Shown here piece by piece: positions 33,351 to 42,576 of a stretch of DNA of 64,000 nucleotides (within the stretch, counting starts at the first letter, position 1; the number at the start of each line of letters is the position of its first letter). Source of the stretch: Bacillota bacterium (lineage in GTDB: Bacteria > Bacillota > Clostridia > Christensenellales > Aristaeellaceae); NCBI GenBank assembly GCA_023395615.1, contig JAEWYP010000007.1, positions 45,812 to 109,811 on the forward strand, given 5' to 3'. Below the pieces are notes generated by a model. That model saw only the letters and a list, made by a program, of their open reading frames with translations, did no database searches and was not told the DNA's origin. Both the position numbers and the translations under genes were made by a program.

Positions 33351-33362
33351 GTAAACGTTTAC
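33351..33362 (+). promoter_or_regulatory. LacI-type (or CcpA cre-like) operator
   Basis: Perfect 12-bp palindrome GTAAACGTTTAC just downstream of the predicted transcription start, ideal for a repressor roadblock. The central CG with flanking AAA/TTT is typical of LacI-family sites. It matches the cre consensus at all but the two outermost positions, so CcpA control is also possible. A LacI-family gene lies at the end of the same gene block. Confidence 0.75.
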
Positions 33363-33395
33363 TCATCAAGCAAAAACCATAAGGAGGAACCACCC

Positions 33396-34865
33396 ATGAA
33401 AAGGACTCTCGCAGTTCTGCTAACGCTGGCAATGCTCTTTTCCTGCCTAAGCTTTGCCTCCGCAGAGGGAACAACGGAAACTATTCAGGTCGCCTACATG
33501 CTCACCATGAATGCCGCCGAACAACGGCAAATGGTGCAGGATGCGGTCAACCAACTGCTCGCAAAAAAAGGCCTCGGCGTACAGGTGGAATTTGTCTGTA
33601 TCGATTTTGCATCCTGGGCGACACAAATTAACCTGATGCTGACAGATGGCAGCGTGGATCTGTTTAACGCCTGCTTCATGCCCACCATATCGGTGCTGGC
33701 CGACAACGGTTCCATCGCTCCCATGGACGATTTGTTTAACCAGTATGGTCAGGGCATTCTCCAAACCCTCGGCGATTACATCGATTGCGCCAAGGTTGGC
33801 GGTGTGCTCTATGGCGCGCCCAAGATGAACGCCTTCTCCTCCGCGTTAATGTTCGTTATGAACAAGGACATCTGCGACGAAGTGGGCATTGATCCCACCA
33901 CGATCACGGATTTTGACACGCTCACAGCCGCCTTGCAGAAGGTGCACGCGGCCAAACCCGATCTAACCATGATCGCCAACGGCAAATTAGGCGCTTACAT
34001 GGACACCATTAATGCGGATTCTCTTGGGACCCAATACCCTCTGGGTTGTTTGCTTCTGGGCGAAGACGGTACCAGCCTGAAAGTGCAAAACTATTACGCC
34101 AGCGATACCTTTAAAAACCTGCTCGGTTATGTTAAGCAGTGGGCTGGCAACGGTTTCTTCATGAAGGATCCGATGAACGCTCAGGATGGTTCCATGGCAT
34201 ACATTTCCAACGGTCAGGCTTTCGGCGGATTCGTTTCCTACAGTGACGAAGCCACCGCTGTAAGCGTACAGCAGAAAGCGATTGGCAAGGATATTTACGC
34301 TGCGCAGATCACCGCCGCTCCCTGGGCGACCACCAACAATATCAACGGAATGACCTGGTGCGTCCCCTCGCTGAGCACTCATAAGGAAGCTGCCGTAAAG
34401 TTCCTCAACGAGTTGTTCACCGATCCCGAACTGTCCAACCTTGTATGCAACGGGATTGAGGGCGTACATTATGTAGTGACCGATCAGGGTAACATCACTT
34501 ATCCCGAAGGCCTTGATGCAGCGAGCACCGGTTGGCCTTCTGGCATGGGTACCTTCTGGCCGAATATCTGCATCACGTATCCGTGGTCGCCCGATCCCGC
34601 AGATATTTATCAGAACTGGCTTGCCTCCAACGATACCTGCAGCAAATCCCCGGCGCTTGGCTTCACGTTTGATTCTTCCGATGTGGCTGACGAGGTTTCC
34701 TCCTGCGCGACGGTCGTTGACAAGTACGTGCCCGCGCTGCTGCTGAACATCGGCGATACCGATGCGCTCTACCAGTCGTTCCTGAATGAGCTTGAAGCTT
34801 CCGGCATTAATGACATTATCACCGCGAAGCAGACACAGCTGGACGCGTGGGCAGCCAGCAAGTAA
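33396..34865 (+). CDS. Extracellular sugar-binding protein of second ABC importer
   Basis: 489 residues, family 1 solute-binding protein. Signal sequence MKRTLAVLLTLAMLFSCLSF; the Cys at residue 17 in MLFSC could be a lipobox with an atypical Phe at -2, or the protein could be cleaved after ASA in FASAEG. The mature region begins ETIQVAYMLTMNAAEQRQ and contains the hinge-type segment SALMFVMNKDICDEVGID. AAGGAGG lies upstream of ATG 33396. First gene of a binding protein-permease-permease operon. A large intercistronic hairpin follows. Confidence 0.88.
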   Translation: MKRTLAVLLTLAMLFSCLSFASAEGTTETIQVAYMLTMNAAEQRQMVQDAVNQLLAKKGLGVQVEFVCIDFASWATQINLMLTDGSVDLFNACFMPTISVLADNGSIAPMDDLFNQYGQGILQTLGDYIDCAKVGGVLYGAPKMNAFSSALMFVMNKDICDEVGIDPTTITDFDTLTAALQKVHAAKPDLTMIANGKLGAYMDTINADSLGTQYPLGCLLLGEDGTSLKVQNYYASDTFKNLLGYVKQWAGNGFFMKDPMNAQDGSMAYISNGQAFGGFVSYSDEATAVSVQQKAIGKDIYAAQITAAPWATTNNINGMTWCVPSLSTHKEAAVKFLNELFTDPELSNLVCNGIEGVHYVVTDQGNITYPEGLDAASTGWPSGMGTFWPNICITYPWSPDPADIYQNWLASNDTCSKSPALGFTFDSSDVADEVSSCATVVDKYVPALLLNIGDTDALYQSFLNELEASGINDIITAKQTQLDAWAASK

Positions 34866-34895
34866 TCCCATCCCCTGATTGACGGTATTATTGCA

Positions 34896-34934
34896 GGGGC
34901 GCCGCGCACTCGCTCTTTGCGGGCGCGGCGCCCC
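34896..34934 (+). promoter_or_regulatory. Intercistronic GC-rich hairpin
   Basis: Perfect 12-bp stem GGGGCGCCGCGC / GCGCGGCGCCCC with a 15-nt loop between the binding-protein and permease genes, without a T tract. Similar structures in other importers stabilise the upstream mRNA or attenuate readthrough, so that more binding protein than permease is made. Confidence 0.65.
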
Positions 34935-34958
34935 CGCTGCTTTTCGGGAGAGGATCAT

Positions 34959-35888
34959 ATGCAATCGGAAAAGAAAAACCTGGGCCGTCGTATTCGCCGG
35001 CATTTACCCCTGTATTTTATGATGCTGCCGGGGTTGGCTTACATCATTATTAATAACTATATGCCTCTGGCAGGCCTGCAGCTTGCATTTAAAAAGTTCA
35101 AATATTCTCTGGGCATCTGGGGCAGCCCCTGGAATGGTGTGAAGAACTTCACCTATCTGTTTAAAACCGGGGATGCCTGGATCATTATCCGAAATACACT
35201 GGGTTATAACCTGATTTTTATCCTGCTGGGTACCCTGCTGGCCATTGTGGTCGCAATATTGCTTAACGAAGTGCAACGTAAGCGTCTTCAGCAAACCTAT
35301 CAGACCGTAATCCTGATTCCGTATCTGATTTCCTACGTCATTGTGAGTTATATCGTCTACGCTCTTCTGGGCGAAAGTAACGGTATGATCAACAATTCCA
35401 TTATGAAAGCATTGGGGCACAATCCCGTTCCCTGGTATACGGATCCAAAATACTGGCCCTACATCCTGACGATCGTACAACTTTGGAAGTCTTTCGGCTA
35501 TTCTTCTATTATTTATTTCGCCACCATCCTCGGCATTGATAAAGCTTATTATGAAGCGGCCGTTGTGGACGGAGCAGGCGCATGGAAGCAGATTACAGGC
35601 ATCACGTTACCCATGCTGAAACCTGTGATTATCACCTTAACACTCCTCTCTATCGGCCGTATCTTCTATTCGGATTTCGGGCTTTTCTATCAGGTGCCAA
35701 TGAATACCGGCCTTCTGTACAACGCGACGAACACCATTGATACCTACGTATACCGCGGGCTGCTGGAGACCAATGATATTGGCCGGGCTTCCGCCGCCGG
35801 GTTTATCCAGTCCGTGCTGGGTTTCCTGCTGGTGCTGGGTACGAATGCCGTTGTCCGGAGCGTTGAGAAAGAACAGGCACTGTTCTAA
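34959..35888 (+). CDS. Sugar ABC permease (LplB-like)
   Basis: 309 residues from ATG 34959, with GGGAGAGGA upstream; an earlier in-frame GTG overlaps the hairpin. Six transmembrane helices and the EAA loop YEAAVVDGAGAWKQITGITLPM. The N-terminal LPLYFMMLPGLAYIIINNYMPLAG is typical of LplB permeases. Normal length, in contrast to its 855-residue counterpart at 24343. It partners with the next gene; the ATPase must be encoded elsewhere. Confidence 0.9.
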   Translation: MQSEKKNLGRRIRRHLPLYFMMLPGLAYIIINNYMPLAGLQLAFKKFKYSLGIWGSPWNGVKNFTYLFKTGDAWIIIRNTLGYNLIFILLGTLLAIVVAILLNEVQRKRLQQTYQTVILIPYLISYVIVSYIVYALLGESNGMINNSIMKALGHNPVPWYTDPKYWPYILTIVQLWKSFGYSSIIYFATILGIDKAYYEAAVVDGAGAWKQITGITLPMLKPVIITLTLLSIGRIFYSDFGLFYQVPMNTGLLYNATNTIDTYVYRGLLETNDIGRASAAGFIQSVLGFLLVLGTNAVVRSVEKEQALF

Positions 35889-35900
35889 AATGGAGGAGCC

Positions 35901-36788
35901 ATGAACACATACGGAAAAACGTTCAACATCATCGCGAATATTGTGTTGGTGATATTATCCCTCTCCTGCGTCATTCCCCTGATCTTGCTGCTTACCTCTT
36001 CGTTTACCTCGGAAAGCGCGCTGATGCAGTACGGGTATACTCTTTTCCCGAAAGAATTCAGTCTGGATGCTTACCATTATTTATGGTACAGTCGTGCCCA
36101 AATCCTGACCGCCTATAAAATGACGTTGCTGGCCACCTCGGTTGGCACCCTGTCCAATGTGGCGATAACGACCCTGATGGCCTATCCGCTTTCCCGTAAA
36201 AGCTTGCCGGGACGTAACTTTTTCTCCTTTGCCATTTTCTTCACCCTGCTGTTTAACGGCGGTATGGTGCCCTCCTACCTGATGTGGACGCAGGTTTTCG
36301 GGATTAAGGATACCTTCTGGGCCTTGATCCTTCCCAACCTGCTGATGAACGGTTTTGGCGTAATTGTGATGCGCACTTACTTTACCACCAGCATCCCCAA
36401 CGAAATTCTGGAAGCCGCGCGCATTGACGGCGCCGGAGAAACCCGGACGCTCGTTTCGATCGTGCTTCCCCTTTCCAAACCGATCCTGTCCACCATTGGG
36501 CTTCTCTCCGGCCTCGCTTACTGGAACGACTGGTTGAACGGCTTATACTATCTGGTTAAGCGTACAGATTACTATACGATCCAAAACCTGTTGAATCGCC
36601 TGATTGCCAGCGCGGATTTTATCAGCAACAACGCCGCCAATTCAGCGATTACCGCCGGCATCACCGTGCCCAGCGTGGGCGTGCGTATGGCAATCGCCGT
36701 AATTGCGTTAATCCCGATAATGGTGATCTATCCCTTCATGCAAAAAGGGTTTGTGAAGGGCATCGTGATCGGCAGCGTGAAAGGATAA
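35901..36788 (+). CDS. Sugar ABC permease (LplC-like)
   Basis: 295 residues, six transmembrane helices, EAA loop LEAARIDGAGETRTLVSIVLPL and the terminal FVKGIVIGSVKG of LplC permeases. It starts 12 nt after the preceding stop with GGAGG upstream. Clearly homologous to the permease at 26925, and the likely partner of the LplB-like protein just before it. Confidence 0.9.
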   Translation: MNTYGKTFNIIANIVLVILSLSCVIPLILLLTSSFTSESALMQYGYTLFPKEFSLDAYHYLWYSRAQILTAYKMTLLATSVGTLSNVAITTLMAYPLSRKSLPGRNFFSFAIFFTLLFNGGMVPSYLMWTQVFGIKDTFWALILPNLLMNGFGVIVMRTYFTTSIPNEILEAARIDGAGETRTLVSIVLPLSKPILSTIGLLSGLAYWNDWLNGLYYLVKRTDYYTIQNLLNRLIASADFISNNAANSAITAGITVPSVGVRMAIAVIALIPIMVIYPFMQKGFVKGIVIGSVKG

Positions 36789-36795
36789 AGGTCTC

Positions 36796-38292
36796 ATGCT
36801 TAAGAATATCAAACCGTCACTTCCCGATTTTCCCTTCCCCTGCGACACGCCGGAAGCGGTTGGCATCCCCTCCGCCGCTGTGCTGGGTTTTCTGCGCGCG
36901 CTGGAAAACCATCCCTACCGTTTACATGCCATGATGCTGGTTCGCAACGGAAAGCTTTGCTTCTCCGCCGCGTCGTCGCCCTATACGCTTCAGACTCCCC
37001 ATCGCGTTTACTCCGCCGGCAAATCCATACTGGCGCTTAGCGCCCTGTTCGCCATGCAGGAAGGCAAGCTTTGCGCGGATGATCCGGTAACCCGTTATTT
37101 TCCGGAGGCATCCGGAACGCGGTTCGATCGGATGACCGTTAGCGATCTCCTCACGATGCGCTCCGGGCAGACGGAAGACCCGTTCCCGATTCTACTGAAA
37201 GATCTCGATGCAGACTTGATCCATGCGTTCTTCCAGACCCTGCCCACTGACGAGCCTGGAAAAACCTTCCGATATAACAACTCGATTCCTCACATCGTAT
37301 ACGCGGTTACGGAACGCGCCACAGGGATACCTTTCGAACAGTATCAACAAAGCCACTTGCTTGATCCTCTGAACGCGCAGATATTCGCACCCACGAATCC
37401 CCAGGGTCAGTACAACCCCGTAGTCATGTCCATGTCCGCCATCACACTGATGAAAATCGCCCTCTTCTATATGCAAAAGGGTGTCTGGGAAGGGCGGCAA
37501 CTGCTGGATTCGCACTGGATTGACGAGGCAACCGCGTCGCATACCGCAACCGGAATGGCCGGCAATGCCGCAGAATACGGCTATCAGATCTGGCGTAACG
37601 CTTTTGGGGGCTACCGCATGGATGGCGGTTGGGGGCAATACGCCCTGATCCTTCCGGAGCAGGGCCTCGCGGCTGTGCTTTTCTCCGATATGCCGGATTC
37701 CAGTTTTGCGCTGGAAGCATTCGGGAAAGAGATTGTCACCCGCCTCTCTCCCTCCGCTCTTCCAGAGGACAGTGCCGCCCACGCCGCATTGGAGGCGTAC
37801 GCTCAGGCCATGTCGCTGGCGCCCAAAGGCGGAGAAGCTGATTCCACTCGGCGGGACGAGTGGTTCGCCAAACGTTATCGTTTCAACGATCCGGATATGG
37901 TACTGTCTCTCTCTCAGGAACCGAATGGGGTTCACCTTCTGTTAACTCAAAACGACGCAACATCGGAGTATCATTGCGGGTTGAACGGCGTCTGGCAGAT
38001 CAATAACCGGCACTTTCTGGTTATGCCGGAACGTACTGTGGATAACGGCGTCTATTGCTTGAGCCCTGACGAGTGCTACCTGACCGGCGTATGGCGCGGA
38101 CCCGAGGCCTTTGAAATGAGTGGTAAAAGTCTGGGCGCGCTGGGCGAATATCTCTATCGGTTTGTTTTTGATAAAGATGGCCTTACGCTCACCCTGCCAA
38201 AACGGGTTTGTCGTGGCGGACCCAGCCTGGAGAACGCCGTTTCTCTCCATGCGGAAGGGAGCGATAAAACTGATGCAAACTCCCCGGCCTGA
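36796..38292 (+). CDS. Beta-lactamase-fold serine hydrolase 1
   Basis: 498 residues, class C beta-lactamase/esterase superfamily. Catalytic motif SAGK at 73-76; the Tyr motif YNN in FRYNNSIPHI; third motif GGWGQ in place of KTG/HxG. No signal peptide is apparent, so cytosolic. After the hydrolase domain (to about 330) comes a C-terminal domain with beta character (MVLSLSQEPNGVHLLL). In this operon it may remove an acyl ester (for example acetyl or feruloyl) from imported oligosaccharides, but the substrate is not shown. It begins 7 nt after the permease gene. The second hydrolase at 39472 shares the same plan. Confidence 0.75.
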   Translation: MLKNIKPSLPDFPFPCDTPEAVGIPSAAVLGFLRALENHPYRLHAMMLVRNGKLCFSAASSPYTLQTPHRVYSAGKSILALSALFAMQEGKLCADDPVTRYFPEASGTRFDRMTVSDLLTMRSGQTEDPFPILLKDLDADLIHAFFQTLPTDEPGKTFRYNNSIPHIVYAVTERATGIPFEQYQQSHLLDPLNAQIFAPTNPQGQYNPVVMSMSAITLMKIALFYMQKGVWEGRQLLDSHWIDEATASHTATGMAGNAAEYGYQIWRNAFGGYRMDGGWGQYALILPEQGLAAVLFSDMPDSSFALEAFGKEIVTRLSPSALPEDSAAHAALEAYAQAMSLAPKGGEADSTRRDEWFAKRYRFNDPDMVLSLSQEPNGVHLLLTQNDATSEYHCGLNGVWQINNRHFLVMPERTVDNGVYCLSPDECYLTGVWRGPEAFEMSGKSLGALGEYLYRFVFDKDGLTLTLPKRVCRGGPSLENAVSLHAEGSDKTDANSPA

Positions 38293-39445
38293 GGAGCGAC
38301 TTCTGAACCGTGCGTATCTCTCCCTCTTCCTGATCAACCTGATCGTATCCGCCAGTTTTTATATGGTATCCACCACCATTTCGCTGTACGTCACCGGTTT
38401 TGGCGCAACGGCGACCGTTGCCGGCACGATTGTCGGAGTACTTTCCATCGCCTCCATGTGTGTACGTCCGTTCAGCGGTATCCTGAGCGACCGATTCAGC
38501 CGAAAGAAGCTGCTCATCGCGTCGCTCTCCGGTATCAGTATTGGTATGGCAGGTTGTGGTTTGACCCGATCCATTCCCTTGTTGATCGTCTTTCGCGTCC
38601 TGCACGGATTCTCGTTTTCGATTGCCACCACCGTAATCATGGCGCTGGTTGCCGGCACGGTACCACAACGGCAGATGACGCAGGGTCTCGGCTATTTTGC
38701 CGTGGGGCAAACCATTACCTCAGCCTTTGCGCCTTCTCTTGGTATCTGGCTTGGCCAAAGTTACGGATATCCCGCCACTTTCTTAAGCGCCGCGTTGCTG
38801 GTCGGTCTTGCTATCTGTCTGGTCGCAGTGATCCTTCGTCCTCAACCGGTTCAGCATGGGCAAGTTCGCCGTAAACTAGCTGTGGAAGATTTTGTGTCTA
38901 AAGAAGCTTTACCCTATGCGCTGCTGGCTATCGTTGCCGCGGGGGCAACGGGGATTGAGAACGGCTTTGTCGCCCTCTACGGTCAGCAACTCGGTCTGGG
39001 AAATGTTGGCTGGTACTTCTCCATTGGCGCAGTTGCTTTGTTTGTTTCCCGCCTTGGGAGCGGAAAACTGTCTGACCGCCACACTTCGCTTGTCATGTAC
39101 AGCGGTCTTGGGTTGATGGCGTTCGCCTTTGTTCTGCTGGGTCTTGGCGGCGTTTGGAACGCCTTTGCAACCTTCGCCGTCGCAGCTGTGCTTAAAGCGC
39201 TCGGGTTGGGCGCAGTTCAACCGACGTTACAGGCTTCCAGCCTGAAATCCGTCAGTGAGGAGCGGCGCGGAGCCGCTTCGTCTACTTATTACCTGGGCAC
39301 CGACATTGGTCAGGCTTTCGCACCCATGCTGGGTGGTGTGATCGCGTCGGCTCATGGTTACGGAAACATGTTCCTGTTGTTTGCCATTCCCCAATTGCTG
39401 GGCATCGTATTTTATGCGTTTTACCATCGCCGTAAAACGATCTGA
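38273..39445 (+). CDS. Major facilitator superfamily transporter
   Basis: 390 residues from ATG 38273, overlapping the hydrolase gene by 20 nt; the site GGAAGGGA is 13 nt upstream, rather far. Twelve transmembrane helices. MFS loop 2-3 motif is visible as GILSDRFSRKKLLIAS, with the mirrored copy GKLSDRHTSLVMYSG in the second half. The family resembles drug/sugar efflux or import proteins of the YfcJ/Ynfm type; the substrate is unknown. Operon context suggests movement of a sugar or a product of the hydrolases. Confidence 0.85.
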   Translation: MQTPRPEERLLNRAYLSLFLINLIVSASFYMVSTTISLYVTGFGATATVAGTIVGVLSIASMCVRPFSGILSDRFSRKKLLIASLSGISIGMAGCGLTRSIPLLIVFRVLHGFSFSIATTVIMALVAGTVPQRQMTQGLGYFAVGQTITSAFAPSLGIWLGQSYGYPATFLSAALLVGLAICLVAVILRPQPVQHGQVRRKLAVEDFVSKEALPYALLAIVAAGATGIENGFVALYGQQLGLGNVGWYFSIGAVALFVSRLGSGKLSDRHTSLVMYSGLGLMAFAFVLLGLGGVWNAFATFAVAAVLKALGLGAVQPTLQASSLKSVSEERRGAASSTYYLGTDIGQAFAPMLGGVIASAHGYGNMFLLFAIPQLLGIVFYAFYHRRKTI

Positions 39446-39471
39446 CTCATTTTGAAAGGAAGCGTATCATC

Positions 39472-40956
39472 ATGTTGGAATTATCACGCGTCACCCCGGA
39501 AAGCGTGGGGATTTCCAGCCGCGATCTGTTGGAAATGCTGAAAGCGCTGGAGCGTTGCGGCACCGAGCCTCACGGGCTGATGGTTGCCCGTCATGGGAAA
39601 GTCGTGCTGGAATGCTGGTGGGCGCCTTATACCCGCGATACCGTTCATATCTGCCATTCCTTTGGCAAATCCTATGTCGCCACTGCCATTGGCGCCGCCT
39701 GCACTGACGGGTTGTTAACCGTTGAGGATCGAATCGCCGACCTCTTTGCGGATGAGCTGAAGGAGTTTCAGATTCCCATCACAGAAAACTTGTCCCAATT
39801 GAGAGTAAAGCATGTATTGTCCATGAGCAACGGTATGTCTGTACATGCGCCCAGCGGAGAAAATGTGGTTCGAAATTACCTGAGCACGGATGTGGATCGG
39901 GTACCGGGAACCACATTTATGTACAACACCACAGGCTCCTGCATGCTGGGAGAGATTGTGCGCAAGGTGACCGGAAAAAGCGTATATGATTATATGAAAG
40001 CCCGTGTGTTTGAAAAAATCGGTCTGGATACTGAACATCTTGCGTGGATGACCTTCCGCAACGGTCTTCACGCTGCTCCCGGCGTGGCGGCCAATACGGA
40101 GAATAACCTGCGGCTTGGCATGCTCTATCTGCAAAACGGCAGCTGGAACGGCGAGCGCGTGATTGATGAACAGTGGATTGCCGACGCTACCCGCAAGCAG
40201 ATTGATAACGGTGCGGATGGTTACGGGTATCAGCTCTGGCTACATCCCCTGCCTGGTGTTTTCCGTTTCTGTGGCGGGCATGGGCAGGATTGCGTGATGA
40301 GCCGTCCTCTGGACGTTGCATATTCCATCCAGCAGGCTGCGTCGGAGCCACACGATACGGACGCGGTGAACAGGATTACCACCCAATGGCTATTAAACCG
40401 GACATTGCCGGATTACCTGCCGGAAGACCCCGAAAGCAATGCCGCATTGCAACAATATATAGCGAATCTGAAGCTGCCGGGCAATCCCAGCGAACCCGTA
40501 CACGCGTTTACAGATGGCTGGGAAGGCGTGTATAATGTTGCAGATGGGCGTTTCCACATCAATCCGGAGCTGCGTCCGTTTGGTGACAACAATGTTTATC
40601 GTGATTTCTATGACACCGGGGACGAGTACGTCCGGCAGGTTTCCATTCGGTTGAGAACCGATTGGGTGGAAATTATACTGGACGGAAAGACAGAACTGCA
40701 CGCCCGTCTGGATGGCGCGCTGGTCCCCCATCGCACTTATTGCGCCCTGCCCTCGTATCCCTGGGAAGTCAGCGGAGCTGTTTTTGATCAGGATCAGCTG
40801 ATTGTGGATACCTGGTTCTATCAGACATGTTTTAAAACCCGGCTGTGGTTTACGCGCGAGGCTGACGGCCTGCGTCTCCGGGTACGCAAACAGCGCCTGC
40901 ATGACGACATCCCCTACCTCTGGTACGACGTCACCCTCAAAAAACAAGGTCAATAA
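39472..40956 (+). CDS. Beta-lactamase-fold serine hydrolase 2
   Basis: 494 residues. SxxK motif SFGK at 63-66, Tyr motif MYNTTG, and GGHGQ as third motif. The N-terminal LSRVTPESVGISSRDLLEML matches the first hydrolase (TPEAVGIPSAAVLGFL), and the C-terminal domain of about 150 residues is also shared. The two appear to be diverged paralogues flanking the MFS gene. Cytosolic by absence of a signal peptide. Candidate esterase or deacylase for imported glycans. Confidence 0.75.
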   Translation: MLELSRVTPESVGISSRDLLEMLKALERCGTEPHGLMVARHGKVVLECWWAPYTRDTVHICHSFGKSYVATAIGAACTDGLLTVEDRIADLFADELKEFQIPITENLSQLRVKHVLSMSNGMSVHAPSGENVVRNYLSTDVDRVPGTTFMYNTTGSCMLGEIVRKVTGKSVYDYMKARVFEKIGLDTEHLAWMTFRNGLHAAPGVAANTENNLRLGMLYLQNGSWNGERVIDEQWIADATRKQIDNGADGYGYQLWLHPLPGVFRFCGGHGQDCVMSRPLDVAYSIQQAASEPHDTDAVNRITTQWLLNRTLPDYLPEDPESNAALQQYIANLKLPGNPSEPVHAFTDGWEGVYNVADGRFHINPELRPFGDNNVYRDFYDTGDEYVRQVSIRLRTDWVEIILDGKTELHARLDGALVPHRTYCALPSYPWEVSGAVFDQDQLIVDTWFYQTCFKTRLWFTREADGLRLRVRKQRLHDDIPYLWYDVTLKKQGQ

Positions 40957-40971
40957 AGGGATGAATCAGTC

Positions 40972-41961
40972 TTGAAAACAGATCAGCGCGTATCCATGCA
41001 GGAGGTTTCCCGGCTCTCCGGCGTATCCATCGCCACTGTTTCCCGTGTGATTCATAAAAGCGGGCGATACTCCTCCGCGACAGAACAAAGGGTACGCGAA
41101 GTAATGCGGCAGCTGAACTACACGCCGGATGTTGTGGCGCAAGGGATGCGGATGCATTCCATGCCCATTGTCGGGATCATTGTACCCGATATCATGGATG
41201 AGAATTATGCCCTGATGGTTCGAACCATGCAAAGCGAACTGTATCGCAACGGCTATTCGGTTTCCATTTTTAATACCAACGAGGATAGCACGCTGGCACA
41301 GCATTTTGTCAGAATGTTAAAAACGCAGCGGGCCAGCGGGATTGTCTATGTGCCGGATCGGAATGGCGAAGCCGCGGAAATGGAAGGGATCCCAACCATC
41401 TTTTTTGACCGTCGGCCACGTAATCCTCAGCCGGATAACAGCGTTGTGGTTGAGTGCGATAATTACGGCGGAGCGGAAAAAGCCGTTTCCCGCCTGGTTG
41501 CTGACCAATGCACCCGCATCGCACTGCTCTCGGACGAAAGAAATATCTCATCCCATCAGGATCGGATCCGCGGCTACCGGTCTGCTCTGGAAGCAGCCGG
41601 TCTGGCTCCCGGGCCCGAGTATCTTGTGGATCCTCAACGCACCAGCGAAGCCATTGCCGCATTGGATGGTGTGTTTATCAACGGTTTGCCTTTTGACAGT
41701 ATCTTCTGTACCTCCATCCGGCTTACCATCGGTGCGCTTACTGTGCTGCATCAAGCAAACTTTACGCTTCATGATGCACCGGTGCTTGGCTTTGGGGAAC
41801 ATCGGCTGCATCGTTACGGCCTGTTACCCTACCGAGCCATTCGGGAACCGATCGAAGAAATGGCTGCGACAGCCGCGCGCGAACTGCTTCAATTAATGAG
41901 CGGCGCGGCACCCGCGACATCCAAGATCACGCTTCCGGTTGGCCCGTTAGCCTGGGAATGA
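40972..41961 (+). CDS. LacI-family transcriptional regulator
   Basis: 329 residues. HTH at residues 8-27 (SMQEVSRLSGVSIATVSRVI) with hinge helix YTPDVVAQGMRMH, then a periplasmic-binding-protein-like effector domain. The start is TTG 40972 with AAAGGG upstream; a nearby ATG at 40962 reads into a stop after four codons. It likely binds the AAACGTTT-type operators before the ABC operons and responds to an imported sugar. Last gene of the block, closed by a terminator. Confidence 0.9.
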   Translation: MKTDQRVSMQEVSRLSGVSIATVSRVIHKSGRYSSATEQRVREVMRQLNYTPDVVAQGMRMHSMPIVGIIVPDIMDENYALMVRTMQSELYRNGYSVSIFNTNEDSTLAQHFVRMLKTQRASGIVYVPDRNGEAAEMEGIPTIFFDRRPRNPQPDNSVVVECDNYGGAEKAVSRLVADQCTRIALLSDERNISSHQDRIRGYRSALEAAGLAPGPEYLVDPQRTSEAIAALDGVFINGLPFDSIFCTSIRLTIGALTVLHQANFTLHDAPVLGFGEHRLHRYGLLPYRAIREPIEEMAATAARELLQLMSGAAPATSKITLPVGPLAWE

Positions 41962-41986
41962 GCTATCGCTAAAGGATATTCTTCAG

Positions 41987-42024
41987 CCCGGTTTGCTTTT
42001 CGGAAAAGCGAACCGGGTTTTATC
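41987..42024 (+). terminator. Intrinsic terminator after LacI gene
   Basis: 14-bp stem CCCGGTTTGCTTTT / AAAAGCGAACCGGG with one G-T wobble, 3-nt loop and a T-rich tail. Confidence 0.9.
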
Positions 42025-42081
42025 GTTTCATCAGATATTCCCCGTTTACTTGTCTTTATATGTGCTCTTAACTGTTGCAGA

Positions 42082-42109
42082 TTGAATTCCTATAAAATCA
42101 GGGTATAAT
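42082..42109 (+). promoter_or_regulatory. Promoter of Rrf2 regulator gene
   Basis: TTGAAT (42082-42087), 16-bp spacer, TATAAT (42104-42109), about 22 nt before the start codon, so the leader is very short. Confidence 0.7.
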
Positions 42110-42130
42110 AGGGTTGAAGGGGGCGTTTGC

Positions 42131-42562
42131 ATGATGGTATCCACGAAAGGGCGTTATGCGCTTCGCGTGATGATCGATCTGGCGGAGCATCACACTGGCG
42201 AGTATATCCCATTAAAGGAGGTCGCCAGTCGGCAGGAAATTTCCGAAAAATATCTGGAAAGTATTATCTCGGTTCTTGTTAAGGCTGGTTTTTTACAGGG
42301 GTTGCGCGGCAAGGGTGGCGGTTATCGGCTGACGCGTTCACCGGAACAATACACGGCGGGCGCGATTTTACGGCTCACCGAAGGTTCGCTGGCACCGGTT
42401 GCCTGTCTGGAGAACGGTGCCGCGCCCTGCTCCCGTGTGACTGAGTGCCGTACACTTCCCATGTGGAAGAAACTGGATCATCTTGTGAACGATTATTTGG
42501 AAAGCATTACACTGGCGGAACTTGCGCAGGGTTCTGATGCCCGTGACGAATATGTGATTTAG
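42131..42562 (+). CDS. Rrf2-family regulator (CymR/IscR-like)
   Basis: 143 residues; a second ATG follows directly at 42134. Winged HTH with KGRYALRVMIDLAEHHTGEYI, IPLKEVASRQEISEKYLESIIS and LRGKGGGYRL, all typical of Rrf2 proteins. Three Cys (CLENGAAPCSRVTEC) sit where IscR holds its iron-sulphur cluster, although spacing should be checked. Position directly before metY-cysK suggests a CymR-like regulator of cysteine synthesis; in B. subtilis CymR works with CysK as co-repressor. AAGGGGG is upstream. Confidence 0.88.
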   Translation: MMVSTKGRYALRVMIDLAEHHTGEYIPLKEVASRQEISEKYLESIISVLVKAGFLQGLRGKGGGYRLTRSPEQYTAGAILRLTEGSLAPVACLENGAAPCSRVTECRTLPMWKKLDHLVNDYLESITLAELAQGSDARDEYVI

Positions 42563-42576
42563 TTTCTGTATTCCTA

